In this document: positions 52,199 through 62,467 of the stretch, piece after piece
Layout of the letters: each line of letters opens with the position of its first letter
Position numbering within the stretch: position 1 is the first letter of the stretch
Source of the DNA: Stieleria bergensis
GTDB taxonomy: Bacteria > Planctomycetota > Planctomycetia > Pirellulales > Pirellulaceae
Direction of reading: 5' to 3'
Assembly (NCBI GenBank): GCA_007745635.1
Contig: CP036272.1
Location: 2,599,266-2,663,265 of the forward strand
DNA length: 64,000 nt
Notes under the pieces: model-generated
The model's database searches: none
Seen by the model: only the letters and a program-made list of their open reading frames with translations
What the model was told of the DNA's origin: nothing
Translations under genes and position numbers: made by a program

Positions 52199-55100
52199 CT
52201 ACTTCTTAAAGAGCTCGTGCTTTGAATCCCCACCACTAATCAAGTAGGCGGTCAAATCGAGGATCTCGTCTTTCGTCATCCGATTGAATAAACCGGCCGG
52301 CATCGGAGAGACGTTTGAAACAAAGATCTGTTCAACCGAATTGCGGTTGATCGTCACTCGTTTGTCGGGAGCAGTAAGATCCGTATTGAGTGTAATCTGG
52401 TCGCCGTTCAAGTTGACGACCACGCCTGTATAGATAACGCCATCCTCGGTAAGCACCTTTACCGACGAGAACTGGTCATTGATGACTTTGCTGGGATGGA
52501 TCACCTGGTCGAGCAGGTCGTGGGCCGAATAGCGACGGCCGGCGGACGTCAGATCGGGACCGGTCATACCGCCTTGATTTCCAAAGCGATGACAGGCGTA
52601 ACAGGCAGCAGCGGCAAACATTTTGCGTCCGTTGTCAAAGTCCCGCTGTTTCAGGTCCGTGCGAGCCGCTTGCGAGAGTTCGTCAAGCGTCCACTGCGTC
52701 TCGGAACGCCCCGCGAAAATGTCGCCGAGATTTTCAAGTGCGGACTTCTCCGTTGGCTTCTTGGCCAGAACCTCATTGAGCGACTCTTTCTCAGAGACAC
52801 TCAGCGATGCGACCGCGTCGTTACGGATGAACTCGATGAACTTGGCGAAGCTCGCTCCACCACGATAATTGGCGGCTTTGAGAAACCATTCAAAGTACGC
52901 GGTGTGCAACTCATGGTTCCAGCCAGCTTTCAAAAATCGGATCGAACGGGCATACTGCACCTGCTCTTCCTGCGTCGGAGCGGCCTTGATCAACGCCATC
53001 GCTTTCGCTGCGACCGTCGGTGATTCCAGCCAGGCGAGAGTTTCGCACAACAGCCAGTTCAGCTCGAAGGACTCGGACGGAAACAAAGGGTCCAGGGCCG
53101 CTGTCAGCTTTCCAACCATCTCATCATCGGGACGACCGAAGCGAGTGAGAATGATTTGCAATGTGCGTTGCAACGTGAGCTGAGTTGTGGCATCCAACTC
53201 TGCCCAATCGATCGCCAGTACCGCGGTCAGCAGTTTGTCGCGCATCTTGGTGTCCACAGCAGGGCTGGATTCGCCTCGATGCTGTGGGCAGACGCCAGCC
53301 ACTCGCGAAAGAGCCAGCAGAGCTTCGACCTGAAGCTCTGGATCGGACTCTGCCAGAGCCTTGCCGGCCCATGTTTCGGCAGGCTGATGTTCGATCGCTG
53401 TTCGTGCTGCATTCCGAATGAAGCGGTCGCTGCTAGAAAGGTGCGGCCATGCGACGGTGACAGCCTTGGGATCCTGGCGGCCGTGATACTTCTCCAGTGA
53501 ACGACGAAGCTCAAGAGCGTCCGTCGTCATCGGCTCCGCTTCAACAAGTTCCGTGGATTCATCACCAACATAAGTCACGCGGTAGAGACCCGATTGCACT
53601 CGGCGGCCTCCGATCGTGAAATACATCGCTCCGTCACTCGGACGAATGATCGCGTCGGTAATGGGCAGCGGCGCTCCGGTGACAAATTCCTCTTTGGTTG
53701 CTGTGTAACTTGAGCTGTTTGGATCAAGCTTGAGATGAATGGCGTAGAGCTTTCCCCAGCTCCAATCGAGTGCATACATTGCGTTCTGATACATCGCCGG
53801 GAACTTCGCGCCGTATCCGAAGGTGACACCCGTGGGCGACCCAGGCCCGATATCGAGAACGGGAGGCAGATTATCTGCATAGAACGTCGGCCGTTTACCG
53901 GCTCCATTTCGCCAGCCGAATTCGGCGCCGCTGGTCACTTGGCAGATCCGCGTTGGCCGGTACCACGGCACATTGAAGTCGTACTCCATGTCTGCGTCAT
54001 AAGTAAACAATTCCCCATCACGATTGAATGCCGCATCGAAGATGTTGCGAAACCCATTGGCGTAGGCTTCAAAGTTTTTGCCATCCGGATCCACTTTATA
54101 AATGATCCCGCCCGGTGCAAGTCGTCCACGATTGTGTCCTCGCCCATCAGGCATGCTCGGCAGAAGATGGTCTTCGCCCCAGACTTGTGGGACTTGTGAC
54201 GTCTTCGCCAATTCCGTTGGCGTGGTGTTGTTGCCAGTGATCAGAAACAACGACTTACCGTCGGGACTGGGGACCACTGCGTGGACTCCATGGTCTCCCC
54301 TGGCCTTCATCTCTCGCAGCAGTTCCACCTTGTCAAGATGGTCGTCTCCATCGCTGTCGGTGATCCGATACAAGCCAGATGGAATCTTTTTTTCGTAGTC
54401 ATTGACGGCGACATACAGGGCATCAAAAGCCCACACCATCCCATTGACCGCGCGAATATCAGCGGGCACCTTCTCAATCTCGGAGGCACTCAGTGTCTCT
54501 CCAACCGCTGGCGGCGTGATTCGATAAAGCCCGCCAAATTGGTCGCTGACAATCAATCGCCCCTTGTTGTCGGTGCAAAGGTTGACCCACGATCCCTGCG
54601 TATCGCCGGGGACTGAGTAAAGCAGTTCCGCCTTGAACCCCTTGGCGACCTTGATGCGATCAATGGGAGTCGCCGTGTTGCCAGCCTTCTCCGTCACCGA
54701 ATCAATCACGGCCTTGGCGGCCTTGCCTTTGAGATGACGCAGGCGGATGTCTTTGAACTCGACGGTCATCGGCGCTCCGGCGTGAAGCTGGAGAGCGAGA
54801 ATCCCTTTCCGCTTCGCTTCGGGATGATTGTCAGTCAGGTCCATCGTGGTCACGCCGCCCACTTGATGAATCTGCCGATTGCCGACTGCGATGATGGTCA
54901 ACTCGTTCCACTCGTTATCGACAAGCTTTTGCTCTTGATCGCCAACTTCACCAACGACCTGTGGCTGACCATCATCACCCACCACAACCCGCTGAAAACG
55001 CTTGGCAACGATCCCCCGCCACTTCTCAGCATAGAGCATGCCGAAGAACTCTTGCTTGGGATGCAAATCGGCTTGATAACCTTTGACGACGAAGTCCTCA

Positions 55101-55426
55101 GGCTTTCCAACCAACTCACTGCGATACTGTACGCCAGAGTTGTTTCCTGAAAAACGGACCTTGGCCTTAAAGACAAAGTCGGCAACATCACCACCCTGCC
55201 AGACGAGAAATGTGTTGCCTTTGGTCGGCTTGTCTTTCGTGGTCTGCCCAAAGATCACGCCGTTTTTAACCTTCCAAAACTCCGTCTTACCAGCCCAACC
55301 GGACAGGTCTTCTCCATTGAAGAGGGACTGGAAATTTTCTTCGGCAGAAGCCGGCTTGGCCGAAAGGCTCAAGGCGATCAGCCCGATAGAAAGCACAGCG
55401 AATCTGGCAGCACAATTGATAAACAT
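52199..55426 (-). CDS. DUF1080 / PVC-type dehydrogenase propeller / cytochrome c fusion
   Basis: 1075 residues with a signal peptide (about 1-28, ending KPASAEE). Modules: a DUF1080 (3-keto-disaccharide hydrolase-like) domain, about 30-230 (FQSLFNGEDLSGWAGKTEFW, NNSGVQYRSELV, NEWNELTIIAVGN); a membrane-dehydrogenase (glucose/sorbosone dehydrogenase-like) propeller, about 250-620 (GRLAPGGIIYKVDPDGKNFE, YANGFRNIFDAAFNRDGELF); a helical HEAT-like stretch, about 640-890; and a Pirellula-type cytochrome c with CYACHRFGNQGGMTGPDL near 945. Likely oxidises a sugar and passes electrons to its own haem, in the periplasm. First catabolic gene after the spacer behind the FecR/sigma pair; probable same regulon. 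Confidence 0.88.
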   Translation of the reverse strand: MFINCAARFAVLSIGLIALSLSAKPASAEENFQSLFNGEDLSGWAGKTEFWKVKNGVIFGQTTKDKPTKGNTFLVWQGGDVADFVFKAKVRFSGNNSGVQYRSELVGKPEDFVVKGYQADLHPKQEFFGMLYAEKWRGIVAKRFQRVVVGDDGQPQVVGEVGDQEQKLVDNEWNELTIIAVGNRQIHQVGGVTTMDLTDNHPEAKRKGILALQLHAGAPMTVEFKDIRLRHLKGKAAKAVIDSVTEKAGNTATPIDRIKVAKGFKAELLYSVPGDTQGSWVNLCTDNKGRLIVSDQFGGLYRITPPAVGETLSASEIEKVPADIRAVNGMVWAFDALYVAVNDYEKKIPSGLYRITDSDGDDHLDKVELLREMKARGDHGVHAVVPSPDGKSLFLITGNNTTPTELAKTSQVPQVWGEDHLLPSMPDGRGHNRGRLAPGGIIYKVDPDGKNFEAYANGFRNIFDAAFNRDGELFTYDADMEYDFNVPWYRPTRICQVTSGAEFGWRNGAGKRPTFYADNLPPVLDIGPGSPTGVTFGYGAKFPAMYQNAMYALDWSWGKLYAIHLKLDPNSSSYTATKEEFVTGAPLPITDAIIRPSDGAMYFTIGGRRVQSGLYRVTYVGDESTELVEAEPMTTDALELRRSLEKYHGRQDPKAVTVAWPHLSSSDRFIRNAARTAIEHQPAETWAGKALAESDPELQVEALLALSRVAGVCPQHRGESSPAVDTKMRDKLLTAVLAIDWAELDATTQLTLQRTLQIILTRFGRPDDEMVGKLTAALDPLFPSESFELNWLLCETLAWLESPTVAAKAMALIKAAPTQEEQVQYARSIRFLKAGWNHELHTAYFEWFLKAANYRGGASFAKFIEFIRNDAVASLSVSEKESLNEVLAKKPTEKSALENLGDIFAGRSETQWTLDELSQAARTDLKQRDFDNGRKMFAAAACYACHRFGNQGGMTGPDLTSAGRRYSAHDLLDQVIHPSKVINDQFSSVKVLTEDGVIYTGVVVNLNGDQITLNTDLTAPDKRVTINRNSVEQIFVSNVSPMPAGLFNRMTKDEILDLTAYLISGGDSKHELFKK

Positions 55427-56101
55427 TTGTTCCCGTTAGTCTTTTCTGATCATTGGAGGAGACTGATATCCGATGTCGGCCCTGCAGAACCGACTCAGCG
55501 AGTCAGGTTACTCTATTCGGCCAATCCGTATCATGTTGCTGCCGACACCCGAAAAATCTAACGCGGAAATCGAAAGTTTTTTTTGACGCAATCCCCCAGG
55601 CTCTCGTGCAACCGCACGTTGGGCTGCCATGGCCGGTCGTTTATCGGACCCAAAACGACGGTGTGACGTCGGCCTCAACCGAAAGGCTCCCGCTTGCGGG
55701 AGCGTCGGCCGGTTTGCAGTGGTGGCGCGCTGATGATGGTGCAGAGTTGCAAGGCGGCGACATTGATGATCTCAATGGCCGGCCGGGGAGGGTTTCGTTG
55801 TGGCTGCCTGCGGTTGGCGTTGCCCCGATTTGTTGATGCCTGCAAGCACGCTCCCTACGAACCCGCCCACTCACCCTACGAATCCTTGCATGCACATTAC
55901 GAACCGAATCCCGGTGCCAGGAAGCCAGAATGCGCATTGGTTCAAAGCAGCGGCCTAAACCGTCACCTTGCGGACACCGTTTTCAATCAGGGGACCTGAA
56001 GCAAGGCCTTTGGCCTCCCGTTGTGAAGCCATCCAGCAATGAACACTGGATTCAAAATCGAGAACGATCTCGTCCGGAAGATTTGAGTTTGTCGGGGTCG
56101 T
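55427..56101. other. Spacer behind the FecR gene, with dispersed repeat
   Basis: 675 bases between two minus-strand genes. Holds a GCTCCCGC/GCGGGAGC palindrome (55686-55703) and the second 80-bp repeat (55707-55786). No gene seen. It probably contains the promoter for the catabolic part of the locus. Confidence 0.5.
55707..55786 (+). repeat. 80-bp dispersed repeat, copy 2
   Basis: Gap-free match to 22144-22223 with about 13 differences; same GGCCGG-rich ends and the same palindrome just upstream. Not coding. Confidence 0.75.
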
Positions 56102-57655
56102 TTACTCTGTCACCTTCCACACCGCTTCTTCCGATACAGAAAACGAGCCCATCGTCCTCTGTTCCAAATGATCCACCAACCGCTTGAACTCCCCTGCCTC
56201 TTCGGTACTGGGTGTTTCAGTCAGAAAGAGCGGCCACTTTGGCTGGCCCCAGAATGTCTCTTCGTAGGTCTCACCTTCGCGTTCGATAAGCAGCAGGCCG
56301 GACGTGATGTTGCCACCGATTTCTCCAAACAGAATGTCCAGACGAACCGGATCATTCCCCACTTCGATCCACTTACTGCAGGCGAAACCAGCCGGTGCAA
56401 TCAGACATGGCAACGCAGGATGATCGGTGCGTTCAATCCCGAGATTCTTGAAGCACGAGTCCTTCCGGGACCCTTCAAAGACTGGCTTTCCATTGATCGC
56501 GACCAGCAGGTGATTGTCTGCATAACCCCAGAATCGATAGCGTCCTGCAGCAGGCGGATTCACCTGCCCTTGGTACCACGCAATCCAACCATTTTTGCGC
56601 GCATAAGGTGCTAGGCCGGTTCGGTCTGGGAACTCGTGAAAGCCTCCTGCAATGCCGCGGAAGCGAAGCGGATCACCTTGCTTGAACCCTTCAATACTGG
56701 GGTCGTCGTTGAATCCCGAACGAATCAGCGGCAACAACTCGCGCGCCAGCACGTCCTCGCTGAGAGTTTTCTTGGCGACGGTGGTTGATCGTTGGTAACC
56801 AAAGACCATCCCCTGGAATGAACCGTCACCGGGAGACGCTGCCAGAACCGACAGTTCGGGCAATCCCTGCGACAGGTGGGCTGGTGTTCGTTTCTCGAAC
56901 TTGCCATCGCGACCAAATCTTGCAAACTCCCCTTCATGCATCAGCTCTGCAGACGAGCCTTTGTGATCATCGACTGAAATTTTGCCATCGAGAACCAGAA
57001 CCTCGGAGCCCTCCGCACCAGCTGTGACGACAAAACTCGTGCCCAGATCAACAAACTTCCGCTGAGCCGTATCAACAACAAATCCGACACCTTGCGGCGG
57101 GACGACCAGCTTGACCTGTCCCTCATGAAGTGACACGCGTTGATCACTGCTGAGCATCAGCTTAAGCGGAGCTGTCGCGACGACATGCACACCGGTTTCG
57201 CGAAACGCCAGCTCGATCAGCCCTCGCTGCATTTCGAGTTCTTCGCCAGCGAACAGTTCCATTCCATTGGCAACATTGCGATCATTTCCGGTGGTGCCAT
57301 CGCCTTCGATCCGAATGACTCTGGCGATGCCGTGTCGGATCTCGCCGACGCGTTTTTCAGGAGGGCGAAACCAGCCGAAGGCGCCGAACACCACCGAAGC
57401 AGCGATCGCGCTGATGGTCAGCCACAACGGGATCGACCGCCTGGCCATTCGCAATGCCGTTACGCGGTCCCTGGACGCCGCGACCACCTCTTCGGTCGCA
57501 AGCTGTTGCCACTTTGCATCAATCGTCGCGAGCGAACGCAGCGTGGCCCGAGCTTCCGCACTGGTCCGCAGCAGATCCTCCAAGAGCTTCAGCTCTTCAG
57601 GAGTGATTGCGCCATTGAGATATTGATGAAGCAGATTGAGTTCATCGTTGTTCAT
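56102..57655 (-). CDS. FecR-like regulator with PA14-like extracytoplasmic domain
   Basis: 517 residues. Start of a short anti-sigma-like helical domain (NDELNLLHQYLNGAITPEEL), one membrane segment (about 73-95, SIPLWLTISAIAASVVFGAF), then a FecR-type beta-domain (GMELFAGEELEMQRGLIELA, VSLHEGQVKLVVPP, KFVDLGTSFVVTAG, VLVLDGKISVDD). The C-terminal 200 residues include a PA14-like sugar-binding-type fold (PPAAGRYRFWGYADNHLLVA then INGKPVFEGSRKD). It overlaps the sigma-factor stop by 4 bases (ATGA). Proposed role: sense a carbohydrate outside the cytoplasmic membrane and control the partner ECF sigma factor. The pairing with PA14 points to glycan sensing. Confidence 0.82.
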   Translation of the reverse strand: MNNDELNLLHQYLNGAITPEELKLLEDLLRTSAEARATLRSLATIDAKWQQLATEEVVAASRDRVTALRMARRSIPLWLTISAIAASVVFGAFGWFRPPEKRVGEIRHGIARVIRIEGDGTTGNDRNVANGMELFAGEELEMQRGLIELAFRETGVHVVATAPLKLMLSSDQRVSLHEGQVKLVVPPQGVGFVVDTAQRKFVDLGTSFVVTAGAEGSEVLVLDGKISVDDHKGSSAELMHEGEFARFGRDGKFEKRTPAHLSQGLPELSVLAASPGDGSFQGMVFGYQRSTTVAKKTLSEDVLARELLPLIRSGFNDDPSIEGFKQGDPLRFRGIAGGFHEFPDRTGLAPYARKNGWIAWYQGQVNPPAAGRYRFWGYADNHLLVAINGKPVFEGSRKDSCFKNLGIERTDHPALPCLIAPAGFACSKWIEVGNDPVRLDILFGEIGGNITSGLLLIEREGETYEETFWGQPKWPLFLTETPSTEEAGEFKRLVDHLEQRTMGSFSVSEEAVWKVTE

Positions 57656-58200
57656 GATTCAGCCCCCGGAAGCGTCTTTTCCATGCAGCGATACAACTCC
57701 TTGCGAATCCGCGAAAGAAGTTGATACAGCGAACCTTCTGTTCGTTCAAGCTGCTTGGCCAGTTCGCGAATAGTTGTGTCCTTGCCGTAGGCAGCAAGCG
57801 CCAATTCTCGACGCTCACGCGGCAGCTTGTTAATGCACTGATCCAAAGCGCGCAGTTGCCGTTGACGCAATGGCAATTCCTCGGCCCCTTCGTCAGCCAG
57901 CAACTCAACAATCTCTTCTGCCAACACCAGCCGATCCCGCGCAAACCGACGCCGAGCCGACAGCAGTTCATAACGGGCGATCAGACAGCACCAAGCGCCA
58001 AACGCGGAATGGTCATCAAGTGTCGAAAACTTCCGCAACGCCGCAACGCTGACCTCCTGCATCACGTCGTCCACTTCCTGCGCCTTGGGGCAGCAAGATC
58101 GCACATACGCTCGCAATTCCGACTCATGTTGCATCCAGAGCCTCAGAAACGTCTCGCTTAAATCGGGGGCCTTGTCTTGCCGATCAGATGCTGTTGCCAT
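57652..58200 (-). CDS. ECF-type RNA polymerase sigma factor
   Basis: 182 residues from the ATG at 58200, with GAGGA about seven bases upstream; a longer open frame to 58446 has no sigma-like sequence and is rejected. Region 2: ELRAYVRSCCPKAQEVDDVM then QEVSVAALRKFSTL and AFGAWCCLIARYELLSARRR; region 4: INKLPRERRELALAAYGKDT with TIRELAKQLERTEGSLYQLL. It resembles the planctomycete ECF subgroup with long N-terminal acidic region 2. Coupled to the FecR-like gene downstream by 4 bases; probably regulates the locus down to 44770. Confidence 0.9.
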   Translation of the reverse strand: MATASDRQDKAPDLSETFLRLWMQHESELRAYVRSCCPKAQEVDDVMQEVSVAALRKFSTLDDHSAFGAWCCLIARYELLSARRRFARDRLVLAEEIVELLADEGAEELPLRQRQLRALDQCINKLPRERRELALAAYGKDTTIRELAKQLERTEGSLYQLLSRIRKELYRCMEKTLPGAES

Positions 58201-59682
58201 GTTTAGTCCTCGCCCTTCTGCTACCGCCCCACGCCAAATCCAACGCAGATTTCTTTTTTTTATCTGTTTAATTTTCTTCTTCCGAGTGCCGTCACGCAGT
58301 ATCGCAACAAGAGCCCCGCTTAACAAAGTCCGAAATCGCAAATGCACGCGACCGATTTGGAGGACGGCTATCCCAAGACGATCGAAACGTTCGTCGTGCA
58401 AACGACGCAATGTCCGAGGTCCCGGATCTGGAGAACTCATCGGCACCCAATCTCACGAAATGATCAGGCTTGATTCGGGCGTCTTGGTGTTCTGCATCTG
58501 CAACGATTGCCTCCATTTGCGTTTGAAGCTGTGGGCTGGACCGTCCGAAACGCGTCGACACCAACGCTGAAAACCAGGCTGCTGATTGCAACGACCGCTG
58601 GCCCATTGGAATTTGAATCGGGTACACCGGAAACGTACGTCGGACGTCCGCCCGGCGCCGACAATCACTCGACGAACCAAGCATTGCCCCGCAGGCACGG
58701 AGCCGAGATTTTCCTGAATTCAATCCACTCGCCGAGCCGCTGAATTTCAATCTTCTTCGCAACGCAATTTTTCCGGGGTCCGCTTCGTCATCGACCATAC
58801 CAATGTAAAACGAAACGCGTCATGCAGGATCCAGGACCAGCGGGCGGCGGCGCTTGGTGTCGCCCGTTAGGGACTGAGCAAATCTTGCTGACTAGCGAAC
58901 AATCTGCAGTGACTTTCCCAAAGGAGTTGTGAGAGCGTCTGGGCGGCGCGCACATTTTGTGTTCATGTGTCATTCATTATCGATGCGTTAAACACAGGGC
59001 TGCATCAACAAATAGCATCTGATTGGAAAGGGAGCCTACTCGCCGCGACATGAAAAAGACTGGTGACCGACAACAGGGTAGAGCATGCTCCGGTTGCGAC
59101 AGGCCGAACGTTTCTCTTGTCCCCGATGCCGCTCCCGTTGGTTCTTCGCCTATCGGATCACGCAATGCATTTGATCTCGCGTGTGTCGTTTCAGAGGCCA
59201 GAGCCTGAGGGATCGGGTTCAGCGGATGCCCTGAATCGTTTTTTGCAGGAGAGGTTTCCAGCGGAACGCAGTGCCTGCCGCCGACGCTAGATTACCGACC
59301 AACGCAAGTCTGTACCGCGACAGCCACTTCGCCGTCCAGAAACTCACTAGAAAACTTGCTTCGGCGACAGCCTGAGCAAGAATAGTCACTCTGTCGTAGA
59401 TAGTGTCTCGGGGAAGAACATCGATAAAATCGGTGTCACGACCGAATAAGCCCTAACAAACGCATACCCAAGCAAAAAGTTCCAGAACCCCTGTCTGGTT
59501 TGCAACATGAAACTTGCCGAGGGGCCTGCAAAAGATTAAAATCGTTGATGAGTTGGCACCCTCCGACAAACAAAAACGTCCCAGAAGGCAAATTCGGACA
59601 TCAGCGATTCTTTCGCACAACTTTCAACGGTGATTCGGACACGTCGAGTCGGCTTGTGAACTTTGCGCAAACAAGGAACCCC
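58201..59682. other. 1.5-kb spacer upstream of the sigma factor, no gene seen
   Basis: Divergent region between the sigma factor (minus) and the SHD1-type gene (plus). Several frames stay open for 60-170 codons on the minus strand but have compositional, not protein-like, sequence and no motifs. An upstream in-frame extension of the next gene starts at 59500 but lacks a signal peptide. Promoters presumably lie here. Confidence 0.45.
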
Positions 59683-60462
59683 ATGCGATCTTTTATCCAC
59701 ATCTGCCAATCGCTGGCAATTTTCTTGCTGCCATGCACTGCACTCGCGGAGTGGCAGACTTTCAAAAGCAAAGCGGGAACCGAAGTCCGAGCAGAGATCG
59801 TCGGCGTCACCTTTCTCGGCAAACTGAGACTTCGGACAGTTTCCGAGACCATTGAAGTCGACATCGACCAACTGGATCTCGATAGCCAGCGGCAGGCGCT
59901 CTTAGACCTACACGCGATGATCCCTCAGACAGTTGCAAACGGGGAGAAACCTGTCAAGAAACGGAAACTGTCGCCAGAGGACGAATTGAGCCGGGCGTGG
60001 AATGCCTACAGACGGAACCTGACGAACGAGCTAACGGATTCTTGTGGGCAACTCCGCCGCTTCGTTTTGAAAATCAAAGATCCTGCCAATAAGCGTACTG
60101 CACTCCTGTATATGGAGAGAATCAACAGTGAAATGATCACACGACCGGGCTCTTGCTTGTCGCTCACAGATACAATCAGCGACTACTTGCGTGACCCGGA
60201 GTCAGCAAAGGTTGTGGTGCGGTTTAAAGCCCTGCTTTCGCTGACGGAATCCACCCAGGATAGATTCGATAAAATCACGGCGGACAGCCTGATCAGTAAG
60301 GCAAAGAACCGTGATTACGCGCGGTACCTGGCCTTAATCCAGAGTGTCAAACGAGAAGCGTCATCGCTTAGCCTGGACGCAATGGAAGAGGACGTCGGAG
60401 CACTGGAGTCGGCGTTCTTGGCACTCTACAACGCTTGGATCGGTGGGAATGATCAAAACTAG
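59683..60462 (+). CDS. Secreted SHD1-type domain protein, hypothetical
   Basis: 259 residues from the ATG at 59683, with AAGGA eight bases upstream and a signal peptide following (RSFIHICQSLAIFLLPCTAL, cleavage near ALAEW). The mature N-terminus, EWQTFKSKAGTEVRAEIVGV then GKLRLRTVSETIEVDIDQL, has the pattern of the SLA1-homology domain 1 (SHD1) common in secreted planctomycete proteins: a W, two short strands, and a vpl/IDQL end. Residues about 95-259 are helical and charged, with no recognised fold (ELSRAWNAYRRNLTNELTDS). Function unknown; likely binds a partner outside the membrane. It stands alone between spacers. Confidence 0.6.
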   Translation: MRSFIHICQSLAIFLLPCTALAEWQTFKSKAGTEVRAEIVGVTFLGKLRLRTVSETIEVDIDQLDLDSQRQALLDLHAMIPQTVANGEKPVKKRKLSPEDELSRAWNAYRRNLTNELTDSCGQLRRFVLKIKDPANKRTALLYMERINSEMITRPGSCLSLTDTISDYLRDPESAKVVVRFKALLSLTESTQDRFDKITADSLISKAKNRDYARYLALIQSVKREASSLSLDAMEEDVGALESAFLALYNAWIGGNDQN

Positions 60463-61518
60463 CTGTGTGAGAAGCGATTCAATCGTGTTCAAAAACAGCG
60501 ACGTGGAGAACACTTTTGCCATGCCCATTGCATTCGACGTGAAGTTTATAACGTTTCCCGTCATGTTTTTTGGTTCAGCGTGAAATTGATTTTTCGAACT
60601 GAGTCGTTAATCTCTTTTGGAAGCAGTGCCTATTGCGCTCACGCGCGAATCTCCAGCAAAGGCAAGTGAAATCACCTTCTCTGTCTCCACCAGTTCGCCG
60701 CCAAAGACTTGGCGAGCGACCAATCGATGGCTCCGACGAAGGCAGATTCCAAACGGCCTACGCGCTACAAGCCAAGTCCGGCTGACGTTGTTCAGCGCGA
60801 TGTTGTCTTGCCGCTCTTAGTTTTCTGTCTCGACTTTCATGAATTCCCCTGTGTCTTGCGGTCAGACGATCATGTGGGGGCACGTGGCGTGCTCCTCTAG
60901 CAGTTCATCGACGACTTCGTTCTTGTGAACGAACTCTGCTTCTAGCTTATCGTTTTTTTGCTCGTGGCTGGTTTTGCGTTGTTGATTGCCTGTCGACTCA
61001 AACGCTTTCTCGCCGTTTTCAAAGAGTTGCTTCTGCCACCAGTACAACAGAGTGGGCTGGATTCGATATTCTTCACAGAGCAACGAGATCGGAACTTGAC
61101 CGACCGGATGTCGGTGGACGATTTGCTAGCCACTGATGGTGCCTCGCTTTCTACGAGGCATGGAAATCTCCTGAGGAAGTCAAGAGATTAACTCACCAAA
61201 CTGAAACGTCCGGTTCTAACGGAAGCATTACGCATGGAAACACAAGAGTCTAGACGACGTGCTAATGGCAATCACAGTGAACACGTCATGGATGGAAACG
61301 GGAAACGCTCAAACAGACTTGCAAATGCGAGGCTCCCCATGCCTCGATTGAGTGGCATGAGTTTCTCTAAGACGAATTAATCGTCGGTGAAGTTTTCCCC
61401 TGGAAACGATCCGCAGTTCCTTCCCATGGCCCTTACCACGATTGGGATGCAGTGAGTCAGATCATGGAAGAAGAGATGATACACTCGGTCGGTATCTCAC
61501 TTAGCTTGAAAATGTTTG
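60463..61518. other. Spacer with IS3 relic
   Basis: About 1 kb. It holds the orfA relic listed separately (60862-61162), whose start region carries a TGAGTTAATCTC end sequence similar to that of the broken IS3 copy at 31704. Nothing else is seen. Confidence 0.45.
60862..61162 (-). pseudogene. IS3-type orfA relic with premature stop
   Basis: From an ATG at 61162 the minus strand reads MPRRKRGTISG, a TAG, then in frame QIVHRHPVGQVPISLLCEEY and RIQPTLLYWWQKQLFENGEK, a helix-turn-helix and coiled coil typical of IS3 orfA (KLEAEFVHKNEVVDELLEE). No orfB follows. The start is preceded by AGGAG and, further out, TGAGTTAATCTC, similar to the IS3 end at 31704. Dead remnant. Confidence 0.65.
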
Positions 61519-62358
61519 CTAGTTACCGGTGACGATTTTGGCCGTGGTAAAGACACCATGGCCATTATCTCTTGCAAGAGTCTCGAGCGTTTGCATGTCC
61601 TCGCTGAGCCCAATGGTGTGAATCCTCGTCAGCTTTGGCCGACTCCGATTGTAACTCGTAATTTGTTCAGTTTCGCGAGAATCAAATTCGCCATCAGTGA
61701 GGATGACCACGCAATCCGGGGAGAGATCCAAAGCAATTTTAACGGCTCCCAAAGGAGAGGTGCCTCCGCCTGGAGTGACACGATCTAGCGACCTCTTGGT
61801 TCGTTGCTTAACTGAATCGCTCGCTGAAACAAGACTTGGTTGCGTGATCTCATACGCACTTGTGTCAAACATCAACACTGCAAACATCTGCTGCGAATCC
61901 AAGGCGTCGATGGAGTCTTTCAGCGCTTTCAAAACACTCTGAAACCGGGAAAGAGACATACTCCCCGATTTGTCGATCACATAAACAACAGACCCCATTT
62001 CTTCACTTACTCGAAGCGGGTTGCCAACTCCTTCACAAAGCGGGACAGGATTAGTGTCAAACTCGATCAACCGTGAAGGCTTGGAAGGCTTCGTCCGACT
62101 GGTTGATCGTAATCGGTCGCCCCTGTCAGATTGGGTGTTTCCGGAGTGCACACCTGCCCCTTCGCCCTCGCGGCCTCGCCCATTTCCTAAGAGCCCTCTC
62201 GATTTTCCAACAAGGATCGCAGTGAAAATGATCAAGAGTGCCAAAGCAGATATCGCAAGTCCAATCCAGTACCAGTAGGCCTCCCGTTCCCGTGAAGTCC
62301 GCTCAACAAGCGGAGGTCCTTCGCGATACAGCGGTGGCGGGCCAGACTGCCTATTCAT
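61519..62358 (-). CDS. Membrane-anchored von Willebrand factor A (VWA) domain protein
   Basis: 279 residues. A short cytoplasmic N-terminus (NRQSGPPPLYREGPPLVERT) precedes one membrane segment (about 31-50, IGLAISALALLIIFTAILVG), a Gly/Arg-rich linker, and a VWA domain (about 120-279) with a complete MIDAS: SVVYVIDKSGSMSLSRF (DxSxS), the threonine in GGGTSPLGAVKIAL, and VVILTDGEFDSRE. It probably binds a metal and a partner outside or at the membrane. Ends VFTTAKIVTGN. It is the last gene of a minus-strand cluster with two coiled-coil membrane proteins upstream, separated from them by about 110 bases. Similar VWA proteins act as chaperone-like or sensor parts of ATPase or motor systems. Confidence 0.82.
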   Translation of the reverse strand: MNRQSGPPPLYREGPPLVERTSREREAYWYWIGLAISALALLIIFTAILVGKSRGLLGNGRGREGEGAGVHSGNTQSDRGDRLRSTSRTKPSKPSRLIEFDTNPVPLCEGVGNPLRVSEEMGSVVYVIDKSGSMSLSRFQSVLKALKDSIDALDSQQMFAVLMFDTSAYEITQPSLVSASDSVKQRTKRSLDRVTPGGGTSPLGAVKIALDLSPDCVVILTDGEFDSRETEQITSYNRSRPKLTRIHTIGLSEDMQTLETLARDNGHGVFTTAKIVTGN

Positions 62359-62467
62359 TCGATATCATCTCCGAAGAACAAATATTTAAGTGGTCTCGGC
62401 CTTCTCTCCATTGACGCCCATTATCGAATGCAGTCGCATCAAAGAGATTCTCGTGGACCTGACGCCA

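Noticed and set aside
58292-58798. 168-residue minus-strand frame in the spacer above the sigma factor
   Set aside because: Arg/Ser-rich compositional sequence, no motif, no neighbour support, several competing frames over the same bases.
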